In this document: positions 35,261 through 44,716 of the stretch, one piece after another
Layout: every line of letters begins with the position of its first letter
Position numbering within the stretch: the stretch's first letter is position 1
Source of the DNA: Saprospiraceae bacterium
GTDB taxonomy: Bacteria > Bacteroidota > Bacteroidia > Chitinophagales > Saprospiraceae
DNA length: 64,000 nt
Assembly (NCBI GenBank): GCA_016787525.1
Contig: JAEUUP010000098.1
Location: 62,001-126,000 of the forward strand
Reading direction: 5' to 3'
The notes under the pieces: generated by a model
Told to the model about the DNA's origin: nothing
Databases searched by the model: none
Seen by the model: the letters and a program-made list of their open reading frames with translations, nothing else
Program-made: the position numbers and the translations under genes

Positions 35261-35638
35261 GACAAAGGGATTAGAAAGCCGAATGTTTTTAAATAAAATT
35301 TCGTCTTCCAATAAATTTGACTTTATTTCGTCTTGACATGAATAAGAATTGTAGTAAATTTGTTTCTCTAGTAGAAGCTATTTTTGACAGATTTGGCAGT
35401 CAATTTGTATTTCACATGACATTATTTCCGAAATGTTAAAAAAAATAATGAGTGGCATCATTTTTACAGTGTTATTTTGTTTTATTGTAGTTTCGCAAAA
35501 TTTTTCTATTCTGTTTATTTATTAAGAGATAATTGATTTTTGCCTCCTCAGTGTTTTGACATTTTTTTTGGAAAACAATACTGTAGAACCAGTTGTTTGA
35601 GATTTGACATTAACATTACATCACACGAAAATATAAAG
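35256..35638. other. Divergent intergenic region upstream of clpC
   Basis: 383 bp, AT-rich. It holds the STAS promoter on the minus strand and the leader of clpC on the plus strand. No CtsR-like operator or other known regulator site was recognised, and there is no exact copy of the interspersed word. Confidence 0.4.
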
Positions 35639-38176
35639 ATGAATAATAAAAAATTCTCACCCCGTGTAAAACAGATTCTTGCCAATAGCAGAAACGAGGC
35701 AGTTCGGTTGGGTCACGATTATATTGGTGCCGAGCATCTGCTTTTGGGCTTGGTCATGGACAAGGAGAGTTTACCTGTCCGAGTTTTGAGTTCTTTAGAC
35801 GTTAATGTAGAAGAACTTAGAACGGCTATCGAACAAAACATCCAACGCTATAGTGGACCAAGTTCACACTTGAATGTTGGCAATATTAACTTAAATTCTC
35901 AAGCTGAGAAAGTTTTGAAATTCACTGTGTTAGAAGCCCGCGACTCAAAAAATGAAGAAGCTCAACCAGAACATTTGATGATGTCCATTTTGAAGCAAAA
36001 AGAAAACTTGGCTTCGCGCATTCTTAACCAATTCTATGTGGACTACGAAACTTTCCGCCAAGAACAAGAGTATGTTCGCGCTGAGGCTGACTATGGCGCA
36101 CCTCAAATAGTGGATCAAGCCGCCAGTGGTGACAGCGATGAACACTACGAAGACGAAGACACTCGCTCATTCCGCAAAGGTAATACAAAAAGCCGCACGC
36201 CTGTCTTAGACAATTTTGGCCGCGACGTTACTAAACTGGCTGAAGAAGGTCGCCTCGACCCTATCATCGGTCGCGAAGTGGAAATCGAACGTGTTTCTCA
36301 AATTCTAAGCCGTCGTAAGAAAAACAATCCGATTTTGATTGGTGAACCAGGTGTTGGTAAAACTGCAATTGTGGAAGGTTTGGCTTTGCGCATCATTCAG
36401 AAAAAAGTCAGCCGCACTTTGTTCAACAAACGTGTTGTGATGCTCGACTTGGCAGCTTTGGTGGCTGGTACAAAATATCGTGGACAGTTCGAGGAGCGTA
36501 TGAAAGCGATTATGACCGAATTGGAAAAAAGCCGCGACGTTATTTTGTTCATTGACGAAATTCACACTATGGTCGGTGCAGGTGGTGCAACGGGTTCACT
36601 CGATGCGTCCAATATCTTCAAACCTGCTTTAGCTCGTGGCGAGTTACAGTGCATTGGTGCTTCTACGCTTGATGAATATCGTCAATACATCGAAAAAGAT
36701 GGCGCACTCGACCGCCGTTTCCAGAAAGTAACGGTTGATCCACCTTCGATTGAAGACACTATCCATATTTTGAATAATATTCGTTCAAAATACGAAGATT
36801 TCCACAATGTCACTTACGATCCAGAGGCCATCAAAGCCTGCGTGACTTTGTCGGAGCGTTATGTCACTGACCGCTTCTTGCCAGATAAAGCCATTGACGT
36901 ATTGGATGAAGTGGGTGCGCGGGTTCACTTGAAAAATATTCATGTGCCAAAACACATCGAAGAACTCGAAAAACGCATCGAATCGCTCAAAGAGGAAAAA
37001 AATCAAGCCGTCAAAAATCAGCAATACGAACGTGCTGCTGACCTTCGCGACTTAGAAACCAAACTCAGTCGTCAACTCGAACAAGAGAAACAACAATGGG
37101 AAGACGAAGCGAAAACCATGCGTTATCCTGTAACAGAAGATGATATTGCAGAAGTGGTGGCGATGATGACGGGCATCCCTGTCCGCAAAGTGAGTGAAGG
37201 CGAAAGCAAGAAATTGGCGAATATGGCGAATGATATGAAAAAAATGGTCATTGGTCAAGACGAAGCCATCGTCAAAATCGCTAAAGCCATTCAGCGCAAT
37301 CGCGTGGGTCTCAAAGACCCTTTAAAACCTGTCGGTACATTCATTTTCTTGGGGCCAACAGGTGTGGGTAAAACAGAATTGGCTAAGGCATTGGCTCGTT
37401 ATATGTTCGACACTCAAGACGCTTTGATTCGCATTGATATGTCTGAATACATGGAAAAATTCAGCGTATCGCGTTTGATTGGTGCGCCTCCGGGTTATGT
37501 TGGCTATGAAGAAGGTGGTCAATTGACTGAAAAAGTACGTCGCAAACCTTATTCTGTAGTCTTACTCGACGAAATCGAAAAAGCGCATCCTGACGTTTAT
37601 AATATCTTGTTGCAAGTATTAGACGATGGACAATTGACCGATGGCTTGGGTCGCAAAGTGGATTTCAAAAACACTTTAATCATCATGACCTCCAATATCG
37701 GCGCGCGTCAGCTCAAAGATTTTGGTCAAGGTGTTGGCTTCGCCACAAAGGCTCGTCAAGAAGCTCAAGAAGACAACTCAAAAACGGTCATCCAAAGTGC
37801 TTTGAAAAAAACCTTCTCGCCTGAGTTTTTGAACCGTATTGACGATGTGATTGTGTTCAACTCATTGGGCAAAGAGGAGATTTTCCAAATCATCCACTTG
37901 ACTTTAGCCAATGTGATGAAGCGTTTGTCAAACATGGGCTTCACGATGACTTTGAGCGAAGAAGCCAAAGAGTTTTTAGCAGAAAAAGGCTATGACCCAC
38001 AATTTGGTGCCAGACCACTGCATCGTGCCGTTCAAAAGTACATTGAAGACCCATTAGCAGAGTTCATTCTCAACGAATCGCCTGCCGAAGGCAGTCAGTT
38101 CGAAGCTGTTTTGAACGATGCGAAAGATGGTCTTTTGATTACATTAAAAGCAGAAGAAACAACGATTAAAGAGTAA
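35639..38176 (+). CDS. clpC: ATP-dependent Clp protease ATP-binding subunit ClpC
   Basis: 845 aa from the ATG at 35639; an in-frame ATG 33 codons upstream gives a non-family leader (CFDIFFGKQYCRTSC) and is rejected. Domains: Clp_N repeats (about 1-145, [33 protein letters not shown]), AAA-1 with GEPGVGKTA and [16 protein letters not shown], a UVR motif in the middle domain ([16 protein letters not shown]), and AAA-2 with GPTGVGKTE and [14 protein letters not shown], then the ClpB-type D2-small domain. A hexameric unfoldase that feeds ClpP. There is no exact copy of the interspersed word in its 2.5 kb. A terminator follows. Confidence 0.97.
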   Translation: MNNKKFSPRVKQILANSRNEAVRLGHDYIGAEHLLLGLVMDKESLPVRVLSSLDVNVEELRTAIEQNIQRYSGPSSHLNVGNINLNSQAEKVLKFTVLEARDSKNEEAQPEHLMMSILKQKENLASRILNQFYVDYETFRQEQEYVRAEADYGAPQIVDQAASGDSDEHYEDEDTRSFRKGNTKSRTPVLDNFGRDVTKLAEEGRLDPIIGREVEIERVSQILSRRKKNNPILIGEPGVGKTAIVEGLALRIIQKKVSRTLFNKRVVMLDLAALVAGTKYRGQFEERMKAIMTELEKSRDVILFIDEIHTMVGAGGATGSLDASNIFKPALARGELQCIGASTLDEYRQYIEKDGALDRRFQKVTVDPPSIEDTIHILNNIRSKYEDFHNVTYDPEAIKACVTLSERYVTDRFLPDKAIDVLDEVGARVHLKNIHVPKHIEELEKRIESLKEEKNQAVKNQQYERAADLRDLETKLSRQLEQEKQQWEDEAKTMRYPVTEDDIAEVVAMMTGIPVRKVSEGESKKLANMANDMKKMVIGQDEAIVKIAKAIQRNRVGLKDPLKPVGTFIFLGPTGVGKTELAKALARYMFDTQDALIRIDMSEYMEKFSVSRLIGAPPGYVGYEEGGQLTEKVRRKPYSVVLLDEIEKAHPDVYNILLQVLDDGQLTDGLGRKVDFKNTLIIMTSNIGARQLKDFGQGVGFATKARQEAQEDNSKTVIQSALKKTFSPEFLNRIDDVIVFNSLGKEEIFQIIHLTLANVMKRLSNMGFTMTLSEEAKEFLAEKGYDPQFGARPLHRAVQKYIEDPLAEFILNESPAEGSQFEAVLNDAKDGLLITLKAEETTIKE

Positions 38177-38197
38177 TTATTTTGAGATATATTTGAC

Positions 38198-38231
38198 AAG
38201 GTCGCCTTCTCACAAAGGCGACCTTTTTTAA
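38198..38231 (+). terminator. Intrinsic terminator of clpC
   Basis: AAGGTCGCCTT pairs with AAGGCGACCTT over a short loop (TCTCAC region), followed by TTTTTT. Confidence 0.92.
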
Positions 38232-38563
38232 TTCTGCTAACATCTGCAACTATTTGTTTCGCTCAACAAATTACCACACACACTAACCCTACCATTCTTT
38301 CGATCTACTCCATCGCACGATTTCCTACCAAAGAATCAAAACACGCCTTAGCGCATCAGGAAAAAATAAAAATTTACGACTAATGAGTCACAAAAAATAA
38401 AATTTCAAAAAAGAAAGTGTCATTTTACTCCTAAGTACCTGTTTTTTTCGTATTTTGAGAAAAAAAATAAGACCATTTTTAAAGAATTTTAGAACTTTGT
38501 AGTCCTTTTAGCAGAATATACTGAGGGGGTTCTTTTCGACCAATAAATTATCAAGTAAAAAGT
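38232..38563. other. Leader region of gltB
   Basis: 332 bp with no gene. AT-rich, with a stretch of weak Pro/Ser-like coding noise and one copy of the word at 38519-38528, 36 bp before the gltB ATG. No riboswitch (for example a glutamine element) is recognised. Confidence 0.4.
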
Positions 38564-41500
38564 ATGACAACTCAACATCTCGAAGCTGACCAGCTGCCGC
38601 GTGGATTGTACACACCTCAACTCGAATCCGATGCCTGTGGTACAGGTTTTATCGCCAATCTGAATGGCACGCCTTCTCACCAACTTGTTGAAGATGCGCT
38701 CAAAATGCTCGCTTGTATGGAGCATCGAGGGGCTTGTGGCTATGAAGCCAATACGGGTGATGGTGCGGGTATTATGATTCAAACGCCACACGAGTTTTTT
38801 AAGAAAAAAGCCAAAGAAAACGGTTTTGAATTGCCCGAATTTGGCGAATACGGCGTGGGTTGTGTCTTTTTCCCAGCAGATAAAGCCTTGCGCAATCAGT
38901 GTCGCACTTTGCTCAATGACTATATTGATGAGATGGAGTTCGACCTTTTGGGCTATCGTCTCGTGCCTACCGACGACGAATTGCTCGGCGAAACGGCAAC
39001 GAGCGTGCAACCGCGCATGGAGCATGTATTCGTGAAACCGCGCCAAACACCACCTGACCGCTATTGGTTGGAGCGTCGCCTCTATGTGTTGCGCAAATAT
39101 TCGACGCACCGCATTCATCAGACTTTTCCACAGACGCAAGACCATTTTTATATTGCGTCGTTCTCATACAAAACTGTTCTCTACAAAGGTCAGTTGACGA
39201 CTTGGCAATTGCGTCCGTATTTTCCCGATTTACACAATGAGGATTTGAAATCGGCGATTGCTTTGTTCCACTCGCGCTTTTCGACCAATACATTCCCGAA
39301 ATGGAAATTGGCGCAGCCGTTCCGCTACATTGCGCACAATGGCGAAATCAATACCATCATGGGCAATATCAACTGGTGGAAATCAAAAGAATTCATCATG
39401 GAATCCACTCAGTTTACAGCGGATGAGTTAGAAAAGCTCTTCCCTGTGTGTGGTCAAGCCTTGTCGGATTCTGCCAATTTCGACAATGTGTTGGAGTTTT
39501 TGGTCTTGAATGGTCGTTCGTTGCCTCATGCTTTGATGATGATGATTCCAGAAGCATGGCAGCACGATGAGCAGATGGCGCAATACAAAAAAGCCTTCTA
39601 CGAATACCACGAAACCATGATGGAGCCTTGGGATGGTCCTGCGGGCATTTGTTTCTCCGATGGTATTTTGGTCGGTGCGACTTTGGATAGAAACGGTTTG
39701 CGCCCCTTGCGTTGGGTTCTGACCGACGACAATGTGCTGATTACGGCTTCTGAGGCGGGTATTTTGGAAATTCCACAAGACAAAGTGGTGCGCAAAGGTC
39801 GTTTGCAACCCGGCAAAATGTTGATTGCAGACCTCGACGAGCATCGCATCATTGACGATGCTGAGGTTAAAGAGCGCATTTGTCAGAATAAAGACTATCA
39901 AAGTTGGTTGACAAAACACAAAGCATCGCTCAGCAACTTGCCCGATACTGAGGGGGTCACGGATGCCGATATTTTGAGTCAAGATGAAAAGTCATTGACC
40001 GAAAAACAGCAGCTTTTCAACTTCACTAAGGAGGATTTGAAAGTGTTGATACAGCCTATGGCAAAAACAGGCGAAGAAGCCATCGGTTCGATGGGTGCTG
40101 ATACGCCTTTGGCTATTTTGTCGCAACGCACGCAGCATTTGAGTTCTTATTTCAAACAACTGTTTGCGCAAGTGACCAATCCACCGATTGACCCGATTCG
40201 CGAACGCGCCGTTATGTCGCTGCATGTGAAATTAGGCAGTGGCGAAAATATTTTGATTCCGACCGAAAACTCAGCGCGTTTTATTGGTTTGGAGCAACCT
40301 GTTTTGAAAAATTTGGATTTGTTGAAGCTCAAAAACATCGTTTTGCCGCATTTCAAATCAGAAATCATTGACATCACTTTCGACAGCGAAGGTCAAAAAG
40401 GACGACTCCAAGCCGCCATTGACCACATTTGCAGCGAGTCCGAAAATGCGGTGCGCAATGGTACTAATTTGTTGATTTTGAGCGACCGCGAAGCGGATAT
40501 TTTGAATGCACCGATTCCTTCGCTTTTGGCAGCAGGCGCAGTGCATCACCATTTGGTGAAGAATGGTTTGCGCTCGATGTGTTCGATCATCGTTGAAGCG
40601 GGTGATATTTGGGAGACGCATCATTTTGCGACCTTGATTGGCTATGGCGTTCAAGCCATCAATCCTTATATGGCGTTTGCGACCATCAAAAACCTTATTG
40701 ATACTGAGGGGGCCGCAGAACACAATGGGCATTCGGTGGATTATGCCATCGAAAAATACATCAAAGCCATTGGCAAAGGTTTGTTGAAAGTGATGTCTAA
40801 AATCGGCATCTCGACACTTCAAAGTTATGCGGGTGCGCAGATTTTTGAGATTTTAGGTTTGCATTCATCTGTTGTCAACAAGTGTTTTACAAAATCAGTC
40901 TCTCGTATTGAAGGCATTGGTTTCGACGGCATTGCCGAAGAAGTTTTGACCCGTCATCGCGTGGCTTATATCGAAACACCGCTTGGTTTGACCAAAACCT
41001 TGGAAGAAGGCGGTGTCTATCAATGGAAACGTCGCGGTGAAGCGCATACTTTGAATCCAAATACGATTCACTTATTGCAATATTCGACCGCCACAGGCAA
41101 CTACGAGACGTTTAAAAAATACTCAAAACTCATCAATGAGCAAGACAAACAAGCTCTGACACTGAGGGGTCTGATGGCGTTCCGCAAAGGTCAACCTGTA
41201 CCTATCGAGGAGGTTGAACCCGTCGAGAATATCTTGAAACGTTTTGCCACAGGTGCGATGTCGTTTGGTTCGATTTCTCATGAAGCGCACTCAACCTTGG
41301 CTATTGCGATGAATCGCATCGGCGGTCGTTCCAACTCTGGCGAAGGCGGTGAGGACGAAATCCGCTACGAAATCAAAGAGAACGGCGATTATGAGCGTTC
41401 AGCCATCAAACAAGTGGCTTCTGGTCGTTTCGGTGTCACGAGTTATTACTTGAGCCAAGCGGATGAACTTCAAATCAAAATGGCACAAGGAGCAAAGCCG

Positions 41501-43123
41501 GGCGAAGGTGGTCAATTGCCAGGTCATAAAGTAGATGATTGGATTGGTCGCGTGCGTCACTCAACCCCAGGTGTGGGTTTGATTTCGCCACCGCCTCACC
41601 ACGATATTTATTCCATCGAGGACTTGGCGCAGTTGATTTACGATTTAAAAAATGCCAATCCAAAAGCAGATATTAACGTCAAATTGGTATCAAAAGCGGG
41701 CGTTGGTATCATTGCTTCGGGTGTTGCAAAGGCAAAAGCCGATAAAATTTTGATTGCAGGGTATGACGGTGGCACAGGAGCATCACCCCTCAGTAGTATC
41801 CGCCACGCAGGCTTGCCATGGGAGTTGGGCTTGGCTGAAACGCATCAAGTATTGGTGAAAAATAAATTGCGCGACCGTGTTATCGTACAAACCGATGGTC
41901 AGTTGCGGACAGGTCGTGACATTGCCATTGCAACCATGTTGGGTGCAGAAGAGTGGGGGATTGCCACAGCTGCTCTGTTAGTTGAAGGTTGTATTATGAT
42001 GCGCAAATGCCATTTAAACACCTGTCCAGTCGGTATTGCGACACAAGACCCTGAGTTGCGCAAACGTTTCACAGGTAAACCCGAACATGTTATCAATTTC
42101 TTCCGCTTTGTTGCTGAAGAATTGCGTGAAATCATGGCAGAACTCGGTTTCCGTACGGTCAACGAAATGGTGGGCAAAGTCGAGATGTTGAAATTCAGAA
42201 AAGATGTTGGTCACTGGAAATATAAAGCGATTGACCTTTCGCCCATCCTCTACAAAGAGCCTGCAGACGAGTCACTCATTCAGCACAAAGCGATTGCGCA
42301 AAATCACGAGATTGACCACGTTTTAGATAGAAAATTGATTGATAAAGCGACAAATACGCTCGAAACAGGCAAACAATACGCTTCTGTTGTGAAAATCAAG
42401 AACACTGACCGCGCAGTAGGTGCGATGTTGAGCTACGAAATCTCGAAACGTTACAAAGGTGTGGGTTTGAACGATGGCACTTTGGTTTATCGTTTCAAAG
42501 GTTCGGCAGGACAATCGTTTGGTGTGTTTTTGACCAAAGGAGTGACGTTTATACTGAGGGGTGAGGCGAATGACTATTTCGGCAAAGGCTTATCGGGTGG
42601 CAAACTCGTTGTTTCACCTGACGACAAAGCCACATTCGACCCATCTGAAAACAGCATCATCGGCAATGTGGCTCTTTATGGCGCGACTTCGGGCGAGGCT
42701 TATATCAAAGGTATGGCAGGTGAACGTTTTGCGGTGCGTAACTCAGGTGCAACAGCCGTCGTCGAAGGTGTGGGCGACCACGGTTGCGAATACATGACGG
42801 GTGGCATCGCCATTGTTTTGGGTTCAACAGGACGCAATTTTGCAGCGGGTATGTCAGGTGGTATCGCTTATGTGTATGACCCGAACAAAAAATTCCCTGC
42901 GAACTTCAACAACGATATGGCAGATATGGAAGACATGGCAGACGAAGATTTTGAAACCGTTCGCCGTTTGGTGCGTGAGCATTTCCGCAACACGTCGAGC
43001 CAAAAAGCTTTGGGTATCTTGGACAATTGGGCAACCGCTAAAGCAGATTTTGTGAAAGTGATGCCACGCGACTATAAGGCGGTTTTGGAAAAAAGAAAGA
43101 AAGAGGTACTTGCCCTCGCATAA
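38564..43123 (+). CDS. gltB: Glutamate synthase large (alpha) subunit
   Basis: 1519 aa; forms glutamate from glutamine and 2-oxoglutarate. Domains in order: class II amidotransferase with the nucleophile Cys exposed by processing (DACGTGFIANLNG, near residue 24), the central domain, the FMN-binding TIM barrel with the 3Fe-4S cluster cysteines in CHLNTCPVGIATQ, and the GXGXG C-terminal beta-helix (SGGKLVVSP, GNVALYGATSGEAYIKGMAGERFAVRNSGA). Full length. No gltD (small subunit) follows; the next genes are a toxin-antitoxin pair. Copies of the word at 39946 (DTEG), 40702 (DTEG), 41786 (PLSS, a conserved family site) and 42552 (LRG), with a near match at 41160. Confidence 0.96.
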   Translation: MTTQHLEADQLPRGLYTPQLESDACGTGFIANLNGTPSHQLVEDALKMLACMEHRGACGYEANTGDGAGIMIQTPHEFFKKKAKENGFELPEFGEYGVGCVFFPADKALRNQCRTLLNDYIDEMEFDLLGYRLVPTDDELLGETATSVQPRMEHVFVKPRQTPPDRYWLERRLYVLRKYSTHRIHQTFPQTQDHFYIASFSYKTVLYKGQLTTWQLRPYFPDLHNEDLKSAIALFHSRFSTNTFPKWKLAQPFRYIAHNGEINTIMGNINWWKSKEFIMESTQFTADELEKLFPVCGQALSDSANFDNVLEFLVLNGRSLPHALMMMIPEAWQHDEQMAQYKKAFYEYHETMMEPWDGPAGICFSDGILVGATLDRNGLRPLRWVLTDDNVLITASEAGILEIPQDKVVRKGRLQPGKMLIADLDEHRIIDDAEVKERICQNKDYQSWLTKHKASLSNLPDTEGVTDADILSQDEKSLTEKQQLFNFTKEDLKVLIQPMAKTGEEAIGSMGADTPLAILSQRTQHLSSYFKQLFAQVTNPPIDPIRERAVMSLHVKLGSGENILIPTENSARFIGLEQPVLKNLDLLKLKNIVLPHFKSEIIDITFDSEGQKGRLQAAIDHICSESENAVRNGTNLLILSDREADILNAPIPSLLAAGAVHHHLVKNGLRSMCSIIVEAGDIWETHHFATLIGYGVQAINPYMAFATIKNLIDTEGAAEHNGHSVDYAIEKYIKAIGKGLLKVMSKIGISTLQSYAGAQIFEILGLHSSVVNKCFTKSVSRIEGIGFDGIAEEVLTRHRVAYIETPLGLTKTLEEGGVYQWKRRGEAHTLNPNTIHLLQYSTATGNYETFKKYSKLINEQDKQALTLRGLMAFRKGQPVPIEEVEPVENILKRFATGAMSFGSISHEAHSTLAIAMNRIGGRSNSGEGGEDEIRYEIKENGDYERSAIKQVASGRFGVTSYYLSQADELQIKMAQGAKPGEGGQLPGHKVDDWIGRVRHSTPGVGLISPPPHHDIYSIEDLAQLIYDLKNANPKADINVKLVSKAGVGIIASGVAKAKADKILIAGYDGGTGASPLSSIRHAGLPWELGLAETHQVLVKNKLRDRVIVQTDGQLRTGRDIAIATMLGAEEWGIATAALLVEGCIMMRKCHLNTCPVGIATQDPELRKRFTGKPEHVINFFRFVAEELREIMAELGFRTVNEMVGKVEMLKFRKDVGHWKYKAIDLSPILYKEPADESLIQHKAIAQNHEIDHVLDRKLIDKATNTLETGKQYASVVKIKNTDRAVGAMLSYEISKRYKGVGLNDGTLVYRFKGSAGQSFGVFLTKGVTFILRGEANDYFGKGLSGGKLVVSPDDKATFDPSENSIIGNVALYGATSGEAYIKGMAGERFAVRNSGATAVVEGVGDHGCEYMTGGIAIVLGSTGRNFAAGMSGGIAYVYDPNKKFPANFNNDMADMEDMADEDFETVRRLVREHFRNTSSQKALGILDNWATAKADFVKVMPRDYKAVLEKRKKEVLALA

Positions 43124-43215
43124 TAGTCAACAATTTGGCAAGGCGTCCTATCTATTGCTGATAGAATAGGTAAAAACCAACCCGAAAGCATAAAGGTGTC
43201 TGGTTAAAATTAGGA

Positions 43216-43256
43216 AAATACTGAGGGGGGCAATTTTGCGCCCTTCAGTATTTTTA
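43216..43256 (+). terminator. Terminator of gltB made from an inverted word pair
   Basis: AAAATACTGAGGGGGGC (from 43216) pairs with GCGCCCTTCAGTATTTT, followed by TTTATTT. The foot of each arm is a copy of the word (TACTGAGGGG and, reversed, TACTGAAGGG). Confidence 0.8.
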
Positions 43257-43269
43257 TTTAATGTGCCAT

Positions 43270-43299
43270 TTTGTTTACGCTCAAAATCTTGTATTTTTG
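43270..43299 (+). promoter_or_regulatory. Promoter of the toxin-antitoxin pair (TTTG-N18-TATTTTTG)
   Basis: TTTG at 43270-43273, an 18-base spacer, TATTTTTG at 43292-43299; 30 bp before the antitoxin ATG. Confidence 0.7.
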
Positions 43300-43329
43300 T
43301 AAAAAATCTGAACGATAAAAATATTGAGA

Positions 43330-43614
43330 ATGGAAATAGGTGTCAAAAATTATGCATCACTGAGTGAACTTGAATTAAAAGGATATTTATTAGGTATCAT
43401 TGAACGTGCCAAAGACCGCGCTCAATTATTGCGCTTTGTTGAAGCCGTTCAGGAAGTCTCAGAAGATACCGAAGAGGACGAAGCCGCCTTTTGGAGTCGC
43501 TATTCCCCAGAACAACGTGCAGAACTTGAAAAATCATTTGAAGAAAGTTATGACCCAACAAAATGGGTGGCTCATGAAGATGTCATGCAAAAATATGCCC
43601 AATGGTTAAAATGA
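43330..43614 (+). CDS. Putative antitoxin of a ParE-type pair
   Basis: 94 aa from the ATG at 43330; a TTG two codons upstream is the less likely start. An acidic helical protein (LSELELKGYLLGIIERAKDRAQLLRFVEAVQEVSEDTEEDEAAFWSRYSPEQRAELEKSFEES) with no strong family motif. Its size, acidity, promoter and 4-bp ATGA overlap with a ParE-like toxin identify it as the cognate antitoxin, which would bind the toxin and repress the operon. Identification rests on context. Confidence 0.7.
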   Translation: MEIGVKNYASLSELELKGYLLGIIERAKDRAQLLRFVEAVQEVSEDTEEDEAAFWSRYSPEQRAELEKSFEESYDPTKWVAHEDVMQKYAQWLK

Positions 43615-43901
43615 TAATTTGGACTCAAACAGCCCAAAGAGTATTTGATAGTATCATAGAATACTCCCTCACACATGCTGATTCGAGTGAACATGCTAAA
43701 AAATTCTTCTTAGAAGTCTATACTCAAATTAATAAAATTTCAAAACACCCGACGAGAGGACGCAGGGTCATAGGCACTAAAAGTATGAGATTCATAAATT
43801 TTGGCAAACACTATGAGTTATTCTACAGAATGGAGGGTAAAACGCTTTTTATTTCCAATTTCTTCGATACTCGTCAACATCCTAACAAACGCCCTTATTA
43901 A
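43611..43901 (+). CDS. ParE/RelE-family toxin
   Basis: 96 aa from the ATG at 43611, which overlaps the antitoxin stop as ATGA; an ATG three codons upstream is an alternative. The fold pattern is ParE-like: IIWTQTAQRVFDSIIEYSLTHADSSEHAKKFFLEVYTQINKISKHPTRGRRV then the strand block FINFGKHYELFYRMEGKTLFISNFFDTRQHPNK. The Arg/Lys and the FDTRQHP end fit the gyrase-inhibiting ParE branch. Followed by a bidirectional terminator. Confidence 0.8.
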   Translation: MIIWTQTAQRVFDSIIEYSLTHADSSEHAKKFFLEVYTQINKISKHPTRGRRVIGTKSMRFINFGKHYELFYRMEGKTLFISNFFDTRQHPNKRPY

Positions 43902-43942
43902 ACTTCGATAATCAGTCTATTGTAACGATTGGCTACTAAAAA

Positions 43943-43980
43943 CTAAAAAGCACCGCCTCGTACTGAGGGGGTGCTTTTAG
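43943..43980. terminator. Bidirectional terminator containing the word
   Basis: CTAAAAAGCACC.CCTC pairs with GAGG.GGTGCTTTTAG; the apex is TACTGAGGGG (43961-43970), so the word supplies part of the right arm. It lies between the convergent toxin and 137-aa genes. Confidence 0.75.
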
Positions 43981-43990
43981 GTTTAACATT

Positions 43991-44404
43991 TTACTTTGTA
44001 CAAAGCTCCAAAGCGTACCACAAATCGGGATAGTTGAGCGAGCTGCATTTCACCAAATTGGGTGCATCTTCGTCCAATACGCTTCTTTCGTCGCCTGTGC
44101 CTTTGCTTGTGATGGCCATTAGGGCTGTTTTCACGTCTTTAGCTTGGTCGCTTTTCAAACTTTTGAACAAGGTGACAGCCACTCTGGCTTCGGTGCTTTC
44201 AGTGCCTTTACCGAGATTCGAGCCAATGTTTTGCAAACCAAATTGTTTTTTCAAATAGTGAATCACCACCATTTTGTCGAGCGAATGAGGTTTAATGGAC
44301 ACCATTTCTTCATGTGAAAAAGGTGTTTGTGCAGATAAAGCGTTTGTGAAAGACGCAAAGAACAGAACAACGGCGGCAACAGCCCATTTTTGAATTGTTT
44401 TCAT
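43991..44404 (-). CDS. Small secreted protein of unknown function
   Basis: 137 aa: signal peptide MKTIQKWAVAAVVLFFASFTNALSAQ and a mature domain of about 110 residues with a helical pattern (HEEMVSIKPHSLDKMVVIHYLKKQFGLQNIG; ARVAVTLFKSLKSDQAKDVKTALMAITSKG) and two Cys near the end (KCSSLNYPDLWYALELCTK). No family recognised. A CACCTTTG -7-like element is at 44498-44505 on the minus strand, about 95 bp upstream. Confidence 0.6.
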   Translation of the reverse strand: MKTIQKWAVAAVVLFFASFTNALSAQTPFSHEEMVSIKPHSLDKMVVIHYLKKQFGLQNIGSNLGKGTESTEARVAVTLFKSLKSDQAKDVKTALMAITSKGTGDERSVLDEDAPNLVKCSSLNYPDLWYALELCTK

Positions 44405-44575
44405 AAGATAATCGTTTTAAATGTAAAAATTAATGAATTGCATCAACGCATTAAGACGTATCGAATACAACGCTTTGTCTTTCTGTGTTTGATGATACAA
44501 AGGTGCTGCCTTGTTTTTCCCTTGCCTATTCTTTTCAACCAATGGCTGATTTTCTTCAATTAAACGTCAAATTTT

Positions 44576-44583
44576 TATCTTTG
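44576..44583 (+). promoter_or_regulatory. -7 promoter element (TATCTTTG)
   Basis: Exact TAnnTTTG, with a leader of about 130 nt to the M61 peptidase ATG. The word copy 44670-44679 lies in that leader. The 312-bp divergent region holds nothing else recognised. Confidence 0.55.
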
Positions 44584-44716
44584 CATCCGTTCACCGATGT
44601 GGATTTATTCTAACAGTTGAATGAATGTATCCGTCGAGCCTACGACTCTTTTAAGTTTCGGCGGTATGCCCCCTCAGTAATCAAGTCTTTTTTAATTAAA
44701 AACACTATCCATTTAC

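Noticed and set aside
35547-35557. CTCCTCAGTG as a word copy
   Set aside because: Two mismatches in the core; not counted.
35540-35638. N-terminal extension of ClpC from the upstream ATG
   Set aside because: The 33 extra residues are unlike any ClpC N-terminus; [14 protein letters not shown] is the family start.
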